Assembly (NCBI GenBank): GCA_021647785.1 | Contig: JAKIUC010000009.1 | Span: forward strand, 24,668 to 88,667 | Length of the DNA: 64,000 bases | Direction: 5' to 3' | Source: Melioribacteraceae bacterium | GTDB lineage: Bacteria; Bacteroidota; Ignavibacteria; Ignavibacteriales; Melioribacteraceae | Shown: in pieces, positions 45,779 to 54,700 of the stretch | Numbering within the stretch: the stretch's first letter is position 1 | How the letters are laid out: every line of letters starts with the position of its first letter | Position numbers and translations under genes: made by a program | The notes under the pieces: model-generated | Database searches by the model: none | Told to the model about the DNA's origin: nothing | What the model saw: only the letters and a program-made list of their open reading frames with translations

Positions 45779-46443
45779 TAGTTACCTCCCATTGAACGAA
45801 TGAAAAAATAGATTGGAATTGCAGAAAACCCAACCGCAAGAACAACTGCATATGCTGTTCCAATAAACTCAACAAGAGGAGTATATTTTTTATGATACCA
45901 GCCAAAAGTTTGAAACGCAGATTGAAACCCATGATTAATGTGAAACCCTAAAACAATCATAACTATCACGTAAAAAATAGTTGTTGGTAAAAATTGAAAT
46001 ATTTCTGCAACAGCATCATAATAGTGATGTGTCCCTTCCATTCCAAAATTGAATTTTACCCATACTGTTGCCAAGTGACCAATTAAGAAAACAAGAAGTA
46101 TCCCTCCAGTATAAGGCATTGTTCTTGAAAAGAAAGTAGAGTTTTCTTTTGAAGCATCAATATAATATTTATCCGGATTAGCTTTTCTGTTTTCCCACCA
46201 AAGTCTAATTCCGTTAAAAATATGAAAACCAAATAGTAAAAGTAGTACCACTTCTGCAACACGGACAATTGGTTTTACCGCATCAAGACTACCTACGAGT
46301 GTGTCAAATACTTCCTTACCAAAAAATAAAAACATATTGTTAATGAAGTGTACTGTAAGAAAGAGTATTAAACTCAATCCCGTTACCGCCATTACAATTT
46401 TTTTACCAATGGAAGAATTTAAACTTTTTGAGAGCCAACCCAT
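45778..46443 (-). CDS. sdhC: Succinate dehydrogenase/fumarate reductase cytochrome b subunit
   Basis: 221 residues, five membrane helices, the single membrane anchor of type B enzymes with two b hemes. Likely heme His residues lie in [34 protein letters not shown] and [23 protein letters not shown]. It hands electrons to or from menaquinone. It leads the sdhCAB operon with a good ribosome site (AAAGGAG) 7 bases before the ATG; the promoter should lie in the 353-base divergent gap. Confidence 0.93.
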   Translation of the reverse strand: MGWLSKSLNSSIGKKIVMAVTGLSLILFLTVHFINNMFLFFGKEVFDTLVGSLDAVKPIVRVAEVVLLLLFGFHIFNGIRLWWENRKANPDKYYIDASKENSTFFSRTMPYTGGILLVFLIGHLATVWVKFNFGMEGTHHYYDAVAEIFQFLPTTIFYVIVMIVLGFHINHGFQSAFQTFGWYHKKYTPLVEFIGTAYAVVLAVGFSAIPIYFFIRSMGGN

Positions 46444-46796
46444 TAGTTTTTCTCCTTTAAATTATAGATTTTTTTTGAACTGAAACTTGATAAGATTTGT
46501 TGAATTTTAAAAGTCATTCTGATTTTGTTAAAATAAATTTTTATTTAAAAATATTTACCACCGTGAAATTAAATTAAATAGAAGTTAAATACAAAATATT
46601 AGGTTAAATAATATTTTAATTTGATTAATTAAAAACTCGAAATACTTATTTTGAAAAAACTCGAATATTATTTTATATTTAATAAATTATTTCTTTGAAA
46701 AAAAATGAATAATCATTAGATTCCAATATCTTATTTTTTCAATCTATGGTACATTATTTATCATAGAAAAACATTCAATTTAAATATGGAGTAATT
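46444..46796. promoter_or_regulatory. Divergent regulatory gap between sdhC and the cytochrome operon
   Basis: 353 very AT-rich bases with no gene. The motif AAAAACTCGAA occurs twice as a direct repeat (46631-46641 and 46655-46665, start to start 24 bases), and CTATG...CATAG forms a small dyad (46744-46766) about 35 bases before the cytochrome start. Both could be operator sites; no known regulator motif is recognised. Confidence 0.4.
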
Positions 46797-47360
46797 ATGA
46801 AGAAAACAGCAATTTCAACCCTCGTTCTATTTATCATTTCACTATTTTCATTTTCAACAGTTTTAGCATCAGAGAAAGATGCACCAACATTTATTGGTGT
46901 AAAAAAATGTGGAATGTGTCACAAAAAAGATGCTACTGGTAACCAGTTAAAAATTTGGAAAGATGCAAAACATTCTCAAGCGTTCAAAACACTTCAAAGT
47001 GAAGAAGCAGATAAAATTGCAGCTGAAAAAGGATTTAAAACAAAAGCTGCTGAAACACCTGAATGTTTAGCTTGCCATACTACAGGACACGATTTGGATG
47101 CAGCTATGTTAGGGAAAAACTTCAAGATTGAAGAAGGTGTTCAGTGCGAAACTTGCCATGGTGCTGGAAGTAAATATAAATCGAAAAAAATTATGAAAGA
47201 CCAAGCAAAATCAATTGCAAATGGTCTGGTTGAATTTAAAGATGAAGCTGCAATTAAAGAACTTTGCGTAACTTGCCACAACGACAAAAGCCCAACAGCC
47301 AAAGAATTTGACTTTGCAAAAAGTTGGGATGAAATTAAACACCCGGTGCCTACAAAATAA
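46797..47360 (+). CDS. Tetraheme c-type cytochrome (cytochrome c554-like)
   Basis: 187 residues: signal peptide (about 1-24), then four CXXCH sites (CGMCH, CLACH, CETCH, CVTCH). The spacing (FIGVKKCGMCHKKDATGNQL, WKDAKHSQAFKTL, ETPECLACHTTGHD, VQCETCHGAGSKY) is that of the cytochrome c554/c-family tetraheme proteins. It should be a periplasmic electron shuttle. It opens the multiheme series and is expressed in line with the barrel gene 15 bases later. Confidence 0.9.
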   Translation: MKKTAISTLVLFIISLFSFSTVLASEKDAPTFIGVKKCGMCHKKDATGNQLKIWKDAKHSQAFKTLQSEEADKIAAEKGFKTKAAETPECLACHTTGHDLDAAMLGKNFKIEEGVQCETCHGAGSKYKSKKIMKDQAKSIANGLVEFKDEAAIKELCVTCHNDKSPTAKEFDFAKSWDEIKHPVPTK

Positions 47361-47375
47361 TGGTGAAAACAAATT

Positions 47376-48686
47376 ATGAAAACTAAGTTATTAGTTTTAT
47401 TCTTTTTCCTATTACAGATAACAATTAGTAGTCAAAATTTAAGCGGAAGATTCTCATCTTCCGTTTATTCTTTTGAACGTTATGATAATAATATTACCAT
47501 CTCTACAGATACAACAACTGCACCTCCAAGTACAAATTCATATAATTATTTACGAACATTCCAAACTCTTCAACTTAATGCTAAGTACGGAAAGTTTGCT
47601 ATTAAAACTCGTTTAAATTATGAGAGGGATATTGCGAAGGAGATGCTTTACGACCCGCGTTTAAGAATCTACAATCTCTACTTTGAAGGAAGAAATCTTT
47701 TCAATAATTTACTTACTTTTAAGTTAGGTCGTATATCACTTTTTAATAATGTTTCCAGCGGTACTTACGATGGTGGAAATATAAAGCTGAAATATGCTGG
47801 CTACAAATTAGATTTATTCTACGGAGCAAATGTACCTGCATACCAGAAGTTTGAAATTACAGATGATTGGGCAAACAACTATGTATTTAGCGGAAGGCTT
47901 GATATTACTGCATTAAAAAATCATAGAATTGGAATAAGTTACATTGATAAGAATTACTCATTAAGTTCTTATAAAACAATTCGCTTGGATGAAAATCTTA
48001 ATCCAATCGATTATTTAATTGAAAACAATTCAAACCAATTTAAGTATGTTTCTGCTGATGTTTCTTACAGATCAAAAAAATCGTTTAACATATATACACG
48101 CTACGATTATGATTTGAACTTCAACACAACTTCCCGTATTGAGTTAACTGGACGATATGAGGAAATTGAAAATTGGGGATTCTCTCTTTACTACAATTAC
48201 CGTGCACCGCAAATTAGATACAACTCCATTTTTGCAGTATTCGATTATGGCAACACTCACGAAGTTGAGGCTGGTGCTGATTATAAAATAAATACGGATT
48301 ACACTGTTACTGGTAAATTTGCAAATGTAACTTACAAAGATGATAATTCACAACGAGCCACTATCGGATTAAATACAAAATTTGGAAGCGTTAGCTACAG
48401 AAAAACATTCGGCTACGCTGGTGAGTTGGATGCTCTTTCAATATATACTGCAAGAACATTTCTTGATGGCTTTGTTACACCATCTGTAGGGTTGGGTTAT
48501 ACATCATACAAACTCTCCGCTAATGCAGAGACTAACAATATTGTTTCGCTCCTTGCTGGTGTTAATGTGCGTCCATATAACGTACTCTCTTTCGATTTGC
48601 AAGCACAATACTTTAACAATAAAATTTATCGAAACGATTTCCGAATTCTGTTTAAACTTAACTACTGGTTTAATGTAAACTTATAA
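47376..48686 (+). CDS. Outer-membrane beta-barrel protein of the cytochrome operon
   Basis: 436 residues: signal peptide (about 1-19), then a long succession of amphipathic strands (LQLNAKYGKFAIKTRLNY, LFNNLLTFKLGRISLFNNV, FNIYTRYDYDLNFNTTSRIEL, FRILFKLNYWFNV) as in 16-20-strand barrels. There is no heme motif. Its place between cytochrome genes matches the porin partner of porin-cytochrome conduits (OmbB/MtrB-like in function), but I see no sequence motif proving that; sequence relation to MtrB is not claimed. Confidence 0.65.
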   Translation: MKTKLLVLFFFLLQITISSQNLSGRFSSSVYSFERYDNNITISTDTTTAPPSTNSYNYLRTFQTLQLNAKYGKFAIKTRLNYERDIAKEMLYDPRLRIYNLYFEGRNLFNNLLTFKLGRISLFNNVSSGTYDGGNIKLKYAGYKLDLFYGANVPAYQKFEITDDWANNYVFSGRLDITALKNHRIGISYIDKNYSLSSYKTIRLDENLNPIDYLIENNSNQFKYVSADVSYRSKKSFNIYTRYDYDLNFNTTSRIELTGRYEEIENWGFSLYYNYRAPQIRYNSIFAVFDYGNTHEVEAGADYKINTDYTVTGKFANVTYKDDNSQRATIGLNTKFGSVSYRKTFGYAGELDALSIYTARTFLDGFVTPSVGLGYTSYKLSANAETNNIVSLLAGVNVRPYNVLSFDLQAQYFNNKIYRNDFRILFKLNYWFNVNL

Positions 48687-48696
48687 TAGAGTAATT

Positions 48697-49905
48697 ATGA
48701 AAGCAAAATATTACATACTAATTTTTATTGTCGGAATTATTTATTTAGCACTCTCTGCATTTTCGTTTAAGAGTGAAATTGATTCATCCAATAAGGATGT
48801 AATTAAATTTTCACACCAATTTCATATTGAAAATGATGTAGCTTGCAGCGATTGCCATACTGAAGCTGAGAGTAGTGTTAATTTAACCGGAAGCCTACTC
48901 CCTACAATGGATGCTTGTGCCGATTGCCACGATGTTGAAGATGAAGATGAATGCAGTACTTGCCATTATGAGGATGTACAAATTCCATTTCCTGTTAAGA
49001 GTTCAGAACTTTACTTCAACCACGAATCTCATTTGGAAATTGAAAACACCGAATGTACAAGCTGCCATAATGGATTGGATGAAGTAGATTTTAGTTTTGA
49101 ATCTCCTACACTCTTTCCTACAATGAGTAGTTGTAACAATTGCCATTCTTCTACAGGTGATGCAAAGCCAACAAACATAGCTTGCCAAAGCTGCCACGTC
49201 TCTACGGCTAACTTGATTCCGGAAAATCACCAAACTGTGAACTTTAGTGATATGCATAAATTCTCATCAATGGAAGGAGATGCCGATTGCCAGATGTGCC
49301 ATAACAACAACTTCTGTGAATCGTGCCACGTTGGAACAAATATGATTACGGAAACAAATGCTGCCAATGATTTTTATACACCATACTCACCGTACAATTA
49401 TGTTGATAACACTAAACAGCAGCAAATTACCAGAGTGCATGATTTAAATTATCAATACAATCACGGAATTGATGCAAAGGGTAAAACAACTAACTGTATT
49501 ACTTGCCACCAAACTGAAACATTTTGTGCAGAGTGCCATAATTCGGAAGGCTCTGGAGATTTTGCTCTTGGCGGATTTGTACCATCTACTCATACTCAAC
49601 CCAATTTTACTACAATGGGTGTAGGTAGTGGTGGTGGCATCCATGCAGAAGGTGCAAGACGTGATATTGAAAATTGTGCTTCATGCCATGACGTACAAGG
49701 TGCTGACCCAAATTGTATAATGTGCCATGTAGATAATGATGGTATTAAAGGAACTAACCCCAAAACTCATATTAGCGGATTTTTGAATAATGAACATGGC
49801 GACTGGCATGGCGACACTGGAGCTATTTGTTATAACTGCCATACTGATGCTGGAGCCAACTTAAAAATTAGTGGTCAAGGCTTCTGCGGATATTGTCATA
49901 ATTAA
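48697..49905 (+). CDS. Fourteen-heme c-type cytochrome
   Basis: 402 residues with an N-terminal signal or anchor (about 5-23) and 14 CXXCH sites by direct count (from CSDCH at about residue 50 to CGYCH at the C-terminus). The first half has pairs preceded by FNHESH or FSHQFH-like His segments that resemble class III/cytochrome c7-type heme ligands. A single chain with this many hemes spans a long distance in electron transfer. In line with the barrel gene (10-base gap) and a lipoprotein cytochrome; probably the conduit's internal wire. Confidence 0.9.
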   Translation: MKAKYYILIFIVGIIYLALSAFSFKSEIDSSNKDVIKFSHQFHIENDVACSDCHTEAESSVNLTGSLLPTMDACADCHDVEDEDECSTCHYEDVQIPFPVKSSELYFNHESHLEIENTECTSCHNGLDEVDFSFESPTLFPTMSSCNNCHSSTGDAKPTNIACQSCHVSTANLIPENHQTVNFSDMHKFSSMEGDADCQMCHNNNFCESCHVGTNMITETNAANDFYTPYSPYNYVDNTKQQQITRVHDLNYQYNHGIDAKGKTTNCITCHQTETFCAECHNSEGSGDFALGGFVPSTHTQPNFTTMGVGSGGGIHAEGARRDIENCASCHDVQGADPNCIMCHVDNDGIKGTNPKTHISGFLNNEHGDWHGDTGAICYNCHTDAGANLKISGQGFCGYCHN

Positions 49906-49928
49906 GAATTGAATTTAGAAGGTATAAG

Positions 49929-50825
49929 ATGAAGTTTATAGTTTCACTGTTAATTATATTTTGTAGTCTGTTATTTACAATTGGCTGTAGTGAAGTAAGA
50001 GATAATATAACTCCAGCCCCATCTGTAGGAGTTCACCCCGAAGGATTTGGAGATGAATCATCACCTAATTTTCACAAATTTATCTTTAGAGAAAATGACT
50101 GGAGTTTTAATTTAACACAATGTCAAAGTTGCCATGCTGCCAACTATGCAGGTGGTACTACTAATGTTAGTTGTCTTACATGTCACACAGAGCCAGCAGG
50201 ACCAGAGGCATGCAATACTTGTCATGGTAACTTTACAAATCCCGATTATATTGCTCCGCCAAACGACCTCGAAGATAACTCCGATATTGGCTCTAAAGGA
50301 GTTGGAGCACATTTCATACACGTTTACGATAATAGTAAGAGTACAAACATAGGATGCTTTGAATGCCATCAGCAAACTGTAGGTGAGGGTAAATTTGTTA
50401 ACATCCACATCTCCCCTCCTCCTGCAAAGATGGAGTTTGGTGAATTTTCACATGCGGATAGTTTAGGGTTAAACCCAGAATATGACTTTGATAATATTGA
50501 TTGCTCAAATACATATTGCCACGGTGGTTTTAAGTTTGCAAAAAGTTCTTCGTCTAATTCATGGGCTTATAGTGAAGATTATATTGTTGGCAACAATTAT
50601 ACACCTACTTGGAATAGCACAACAAACTTAGATGCTGAATGTGGTACTTGCCACGGACAAATTGATACTGTTAATAATGTTGAAATTCTTACACCACGTC
50701 CGGTTGGACATTTTGGAAATTATTTGTTAAAAGATTGTGCAAACTGTCATAGCAGTGTTGTAAATAGTGAAGGTGAAATAATTGATAGGGAAAAACATAT
50801 AAATAAACTTATTAATTATCCATAA
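49929..50825 (+). CDS. Seven-heme lipoprotein cytochrome with a CX4CH site
   Basis: 298 residues: lipoprotein signal (LLFTIGCSE), six CXXCH sites (CQSCH, CLTCH, CNTCH, CFECH, CGTCH, CANCH) and one CX4CH site (CSNTYCH), the latter paired with a downstream CGTCH as in the CxxxxCH/CxxCH domain known from Geobacter-type cytochromes. The lipid anchor would hold it to a membrane, possibly the outer one. Operon with the 14-heme gene (23-base gap). Confidence 0.88.
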   Translation: MKFIVSLLIIFCSLLFTIGCSEVRDNITPAPSVGVHPEGFGDESSPNFHKFIFRENDWSFNLTQCQSCHAANYAGGTTNVSCLTCHTEPAGPEACNTCHGNFTNPDYIAPPNDLEDNSDIGSKGVGAHFIHVYDNSKSTNIGCFECHQQTVGEGKFVNIHISPPPAKMEFGEFSHADSLGLNPEYDFDNIDCSNTYCHGGFKFAKSSSSNSWAYSEDYIVGNNYTPTWNSTTNLDAECGTCHGQIDTVNNVEILTPRPVGHFGNYLLKDCANCHSSVVNSEGEIIDREKHINKLINYP

Positions 50826-50841
50826 AAGGAGAAATAACAAA

Positions 50842-50913
50842 AACGAATTTGAAAAACTAATTCAAGAATCGATTGAATTAAAGAAAATTTTATCCGCAAT
50901 TATTGAAAAATAA
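50842..50913 (+). pseudogene. C-terminal relic of a four-helix-bundle gene
   Basis: An in-frame string NEFEKLIQESIELKKILSAIIEK ending in a stop (written in two parts: NEFEKLIQESIEL, KKILSAIIEK) matches the usual C-terminus of four-helix-bundle proteins of the 23S rRNA intervening-sequence family. No start or N-terminal part is seen upstream. The same repeat as downstream of the relic at 22618-22764 follows 9 bases later. Confidence 0.55.
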
Positions 50914-50922
50914 AAATAATAA

Positions 50923-50998
50923 GTTTGTCATTTTGGAATTTGTTCGTAGAAGTCTGTGAGAATTTGGAGCTTATTTGAAATTTCTTTTTTGTTGTTTG
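50923..50998 (+). repeat. Dispersed repeat, family F copy 2
   Basis: Begins GTTTGTCATTTTGGAATTTG and holds TCTGTGAGAATTTGGAG; lines up with the minus-strand copy at 22537-22614 through its whole length with a few changes. It follows a four-helix-bundle gene relic in both places. Confidence 0.75.
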
Positions 50999-51095
50999 AA
51001 ATTTTTTAATAAAGTGTAAATTATAAAATAGAAACAAACTAATATTTTTATATCTTTATATCTTAAAATATTATATAAAAGAAATGGTCTAATTA

Positions 51096-52616
51096 ATGAA
51101 ATTCAAACTTCCCGAAACTACAAAAAACTGGACATCTCTTGTTGGTGCTACAATAGCACTTGTTGCTCTATTTATTGTAATTTTTCTGTTATTTTTAACA
51201 CTTGCATTCGACCAAGGCGGCTCATACCTTGGGCTTTTAATTTATATATTATTGCCAGCTATTCTTTTTGCTGGTCTGCTGATGATTCCTATTGGAATGC
51301 TGCGAAAACGAAAGCAATTAAAGGATGCAGGGGTTCAAGAATTTATAGAAAAACCTCTTCCATTTATTGATCTTAATAACCAGCGTCATAGAAATGCTTT
51401 TGGAATTTTTATTGTTGGAACAGTAATTTTTCTTTTTATTTCAGCTTTTGGTAGTTACGAAGCTTTTCACTATACAGAATCTGTATCGTTCTGCGGTGAA
51501 ACTTGCCACAATGTTATGAAACCAGAATTCGTAGCATATCAAAATTCGCCACATGCACGTGTTAAGTGTGCCGAATGTCATGTTGGCGAAGGAGTTGATT
51601 GGTATGTACGCTCCAAACTTTCTGGACTTAGACAGGTATATAAAGTAATTATTGATGATATTCCTAAACCGATTGCAACCCCAATTCAGCACCTCCGTCC
51701 GGCAAGAGATATTTGTGAAAAATGTCATTGGCCCCAAAAATTCTATTCAAGAACTATACGAACATCAAGACATTATTTACGAGATGAAGAGAATAGTGAA
51801 TGGGATATAGACCTTGTAATGAAAGTAGGTGCACGCTTTGATGCACTTGGCTTGGATGAAGGAATACATTGGCATATTAACCCGGATGTAAAAATTGAAT
51901 ATGTTTCAACTGACGATAAACGGCAAGATATACCTTGGGTAAAATATACTAACCTATCTACAGGTAAAGTAGAAATATTTGAATCGCAAGATGACCCATT
52001 GGAAGAAGGTGAATTAAGTTCACTTGAAATCAGATTAGTTGATTGTATTGATTGCCACAACAGACCTGCACATAATTACAACCCTCCAGAGTTTTTTATT
52101 AACACTGCAATTACAGCAGGTGATATTTCAATAGATTTACCTGAAATAAAATCTATAGCAACTGAGATTTGTTCTGAAGTCTATTCTACAACCGATTCAG
52201 CATTATTAGGAATTAAAAGTGGGATTGAAGAATTTTACTCGGAAAATTACCCTGAGGTAATTGAAGAAAACAATGATGTATTGCAAAAAGCTATTACATC
52301 TATCCAAAACCAATTTCAAAAAAATATTTTCCCCGAAATGAAAGTTAGATGGGATGCGTATCCCATAAATATTGGTCATATAAAATCTAAAGGCTGTTTC
52401 CGATGCCACAATGACAATCACATTTCAGAGAGTGGGAAAGTTATTTCGAGAGATTGTAATCTTTGCCATACAATAAATTCGCAAGGTCCTCCGGATAATA
52501 TGATGACAACCTCGATTAATGAATCTTTAGTATTTGTTCATCCTGGTGATGATGTAGAGCAGGAAGATTGGGAAGAATCGTTATGTTCCGATTGTCATGA
52601 AGGAAATGGTCCGTAG
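51096..52616 (+). CDS. NapC/NirT-type multiheme quinol dehydrogenase
   Basis: 506 residues. Three membrane helices (about 14-37, 43-67, 102-120), then a heme-rich extracytoplasmic part. The first heme site is CGETCH (residues 133-138, CX3CH), followed by CAECH, CEKCH, CIDCH, CFRCH, CNLCH and CSDCH: seven in all. The start of the soluble part (ESVSFCGETCHNVMKPEF, YQNSPHARVKCAECHVG) is the NapC/NirT-like pattern for oxidising menaquinol. It would feed electrons into the periplasmic chain. A 270-base gap holding a gene relic parts it from the other cytochrome genes. Confidence 0.88.
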   Translation: MKFKLPETTKNWTSLVGATIALVALFIVIFLLFLTLAFDQGGSYLGLLIYILLPAILFAGLLMIPIGMLRKRKQLKDAGVQEFIEKPLPFIDLNNQRHRNAFGIFIVGTVIFLFISAFGSYEAFHYTESVSFCGETCHNVMKPEFVAYQNSPHARVKCAECHVGEGVDWYVRSKLSGLRQVYKVIIDDIPKPIATPIQHLRPARDICEKCHWPQKFYSRTIRTSRHYLRDEENSEWDIDLVMKVGARFDALGLDEGIHWHINPDVKIEYVSTDDKRQDIPWVKYTNLSTGKVEIFESQDDPLEEGELSSLEIRLVDCIDCHNRPAHNYNPPEFFINTAITAGDISIDLPEIKSIATEICSEVYSTTDSALLGIKSGIEEFYSENYPEVIEENNDVLQKAITSIQNQFQKNIFPEMKVRWDAYPINIGHIKSKGCFRCHNDNHISESGKVISRDCNLCHTINSQGPPDNMMTTSINESLVFVHPGDDVEQEDWEESLCSDCHEGNGP

Positions 52617-52640
52617 AAACATTATTATTGTTCAAACTTG

Positions 52641-52837
52641 TATATAGTGTTGCGTTAATCATATCGCAACCCTGCAAAGCGGGGCAAATTTTAATTATTA
52701 GCGTTAACCTTCAAGGTTAGCAATCTTGAAAAGAGAATTATTTATAAACAAATTGTAAATAACCATAATTTTATTGTTCTTTTAACCTTGAAGGTTTTTA
52801 ATACGATATTTCATACTTAACGTAACACTAGTATATA
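52641..52837. mobile_element. MITE-like palindromic unit
   Basis: 197 bases with imperfect terminal inverted repeats (AGTGTTGCGTTAA at 52646-52658; AGTGTTACGTTAA on the other strand at 52817-52829, both preceded by TATATA). Subterminal ATATCGCA/ATATCGTA and the quasi-palindromes AACCTTCAAGGTT and AACCTTGAAGGTT recur in inverted order. A CCCTGC/GCGGGG hairpin lies near the left end. No reading frame. It fills most of the 358-base gap before the DUF2339 gene. Confidence 0.6.
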
Positions 52838-52974
52838 AATTTTATTTACTTAATTGATATATAAAATAATCTTAATATAGATTTGTTTTTTACTTAATGT
52901 AAGTCTTAATTAGACTTACTTGTACTTAAATCTAATTAATTTTAAATAATACTATAATTTACAAGTGAGGTTGT

Positions 52975-54600
52975 ATGAATGATGATAGCCAAATACTTAG
53001 TCAATTAAAGGATCTTAATAGTAGAATTAGTCGTATAGAATCTTATCTTAGTCTTTCGAATAGAGAGAGTTCTGATGAAGCACCCTCGGAACTTAACAGA
53101 AAAAAAACGGAAGATGAAAAAAAATCAATAGAGTTTGAGATAGGACAATTTTGGTTCGCAAAGGCTGGCATTGTTGTTCTTGCTTTAGGAATTGCATTTA
53201 TACTTTCACTTCCATTTAGTAGTTTCCCTTCATTTTTCCCAAGCCTATTAGGTCTTGTTATATCTCTTGTTCTATTTGGGATATCAAAACTTTGGAAAAA
53301 ATCTTTCAATCTTATTTCCCGATATCTCTTTGGAAGTGCATTCCTCTTACTCTTTTTTTCAACACTACGGCTTCACTATTGGGGAGACCCTACTTTTATT
53401 TCAAATAATTTTTACGAGTTCATACTTCTATCCGTAATTGCATTGGGTCTTTTATTTGTTTCGGTAAAAAAAGAATCAACTCACTTATTCAATATTGGGT
53501 TAACTTTAGGATACATCTCAGCACTGGTTTCGGGAGATGCGTATATAATATTCTGCACAATATTAGTTTTAACAACATTAAGTTCTTACATAAAAATTAA
53601 TTTTGAATGGGGAAGGCTTTTTTACTATTCCATTTTTCTTACTTATTTAACACATTTAATTTGGTTTATTAATAATCCAATTATTATCGGAAATAAAATA
53701 GGGTTAGTTTCAGAACCATATATTAATATTTTCTTCCTGATGTTATATCTTGTAATTATTGCCGTTGGAAATATATACAGGAAAGTAGAGTTTCATGATG
53801 ATAAATTAAAAATAATGAGCAGCTTTTTTAATAGCGTCGGTTTTATTCTATTATTTACTTTTATAACAACTACACAATTTAGTTCCGAAATAACAATCTC
53901 GTTCATTGCTGCATCAATATTATTTTTGCTCTTAGCGTTCCTTTTCTGGAAAAAAGAGAGAGATAAATATTCTATTTTCTTCTTTTCCATTCTCGGATAT
54001 ATTGCATTAAGCATCTCTTTTATGAATGCTTTTGAAATTCCGGAATTATTTATTTGGCTAAGCTGGCAAAGTATTTTAGTAGTAACAACAGCTATTTTAT
54101 TTCGTTCAAAAATTATTATTGTAGCAAATTTTTTAATTTATCTAATCCTTGTTTTAGGTACTCTATTCTTTGCAAGTGGCTCAGCCATTAGTTTTGTGAA
54201 TATTGCAATAGTTTCTCTACTAAGTGCAAGAATTTTAAACTCTCAGAAAGATAATCTTGATCTTAAAACTGAAGCAATGAGAAATGCTTATTTATCAATT
54301 GCATTCTTGCTCCTTCCGTACGCAACATTTTTATTAGCACCAATTGAATATGTAGGCTTTACTTGGTTAGGTATTGCAATTCTTTATTATGCTTTTAGCA
54401 TGATATTGAAGAACAATAAATATAGATGGATGGCAATGATGACTCTTGCAATAACTATTTTATACACTTTGGTTTTAGGTATTTTGCACCCCGATAATGA
54501 ATTCAAAGTTATAGCTTTTATCACAGTTGGCGTTGTATTGATAATTATATCCTTTGTTTACGCAAAGGTTAAGCCAAAGAATAATGTAGAAAATGAATAG
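52975..54600 (+). CDS. DUF2339-type multi-spanning membrane protein
   Basis: 541 residues: an N-terminal coiled coil (SQILSQLKDLNSRISRIESYL), a charged linker, then about 14-16 hydrophobic helices from residue 60 on, beginning with the DUF2339-like FEIGQFWFAKAGIVVLALGIAF. Function of the family is unknown. It lies between the quinol dehydrogenase and the regulator genes, separated by a MITE-like unit on the left. Not obviously tied to electron transfer. Confidence 0.7.
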   Translation: MNDDSQILSQLKDLNSRISRIESYLSLSNRESSDEAPSELNRKKTEDEKKSIEFEIGQFWFAKAGIVVLALGIAFILSLPFSSFPSFFPSLLGLVISLVLFGISKLWKKSFNLISRYLFGSAFLLLFFSTLRLHYWGDPTFISNNFYEFILLSVIALGLLFVSVKKESTHLFNIGLTLGYISALVSGDAYIIFCTILVLTTLSSYIKINFEWGRLFYYSIFLTYLTHLIWFINNPIIIGNKIGLVSEPYINIFFLMLYLVIIAVGNIYRKVEFHDDKLKIMSSFFNSVGFILLFTFITTTQFSSEITISFIAASILFLLLAFLFWKKERDKYSIFFFSILGYIALSISFMNAFEIPELFIWLSWQSILVVTTAILFRSKIIIVANFLIYLILVLGTLFFASGSAISFVNIAIVSLLSARILNSQKDNLDLKTEAMRNAYLSIAFLLLPYATFLLAPIEYVGFTWLGIAILYYAFSMILKNNKYRWMAMMTLAITILYTLVLGILHPDNEFKVIAFITVGVVLIIISFVYAKVKPKNNVENE

Positions 54601-54700
54601 TATTTTATTAAAATCTATCCTTAGAAATAACTATTCTGAGGATAGAGAAAACCCTAAGTTAGCAAACATATTCACAAGGTTAATTTTAATTAGTCGAAAC

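Noticed and set aside
46744..46766. Sigma-54 promoter before the tetraheme cytochrome gene
   Set aside because: TGGTA is present but the -12 half lacks the G at the required spacing.
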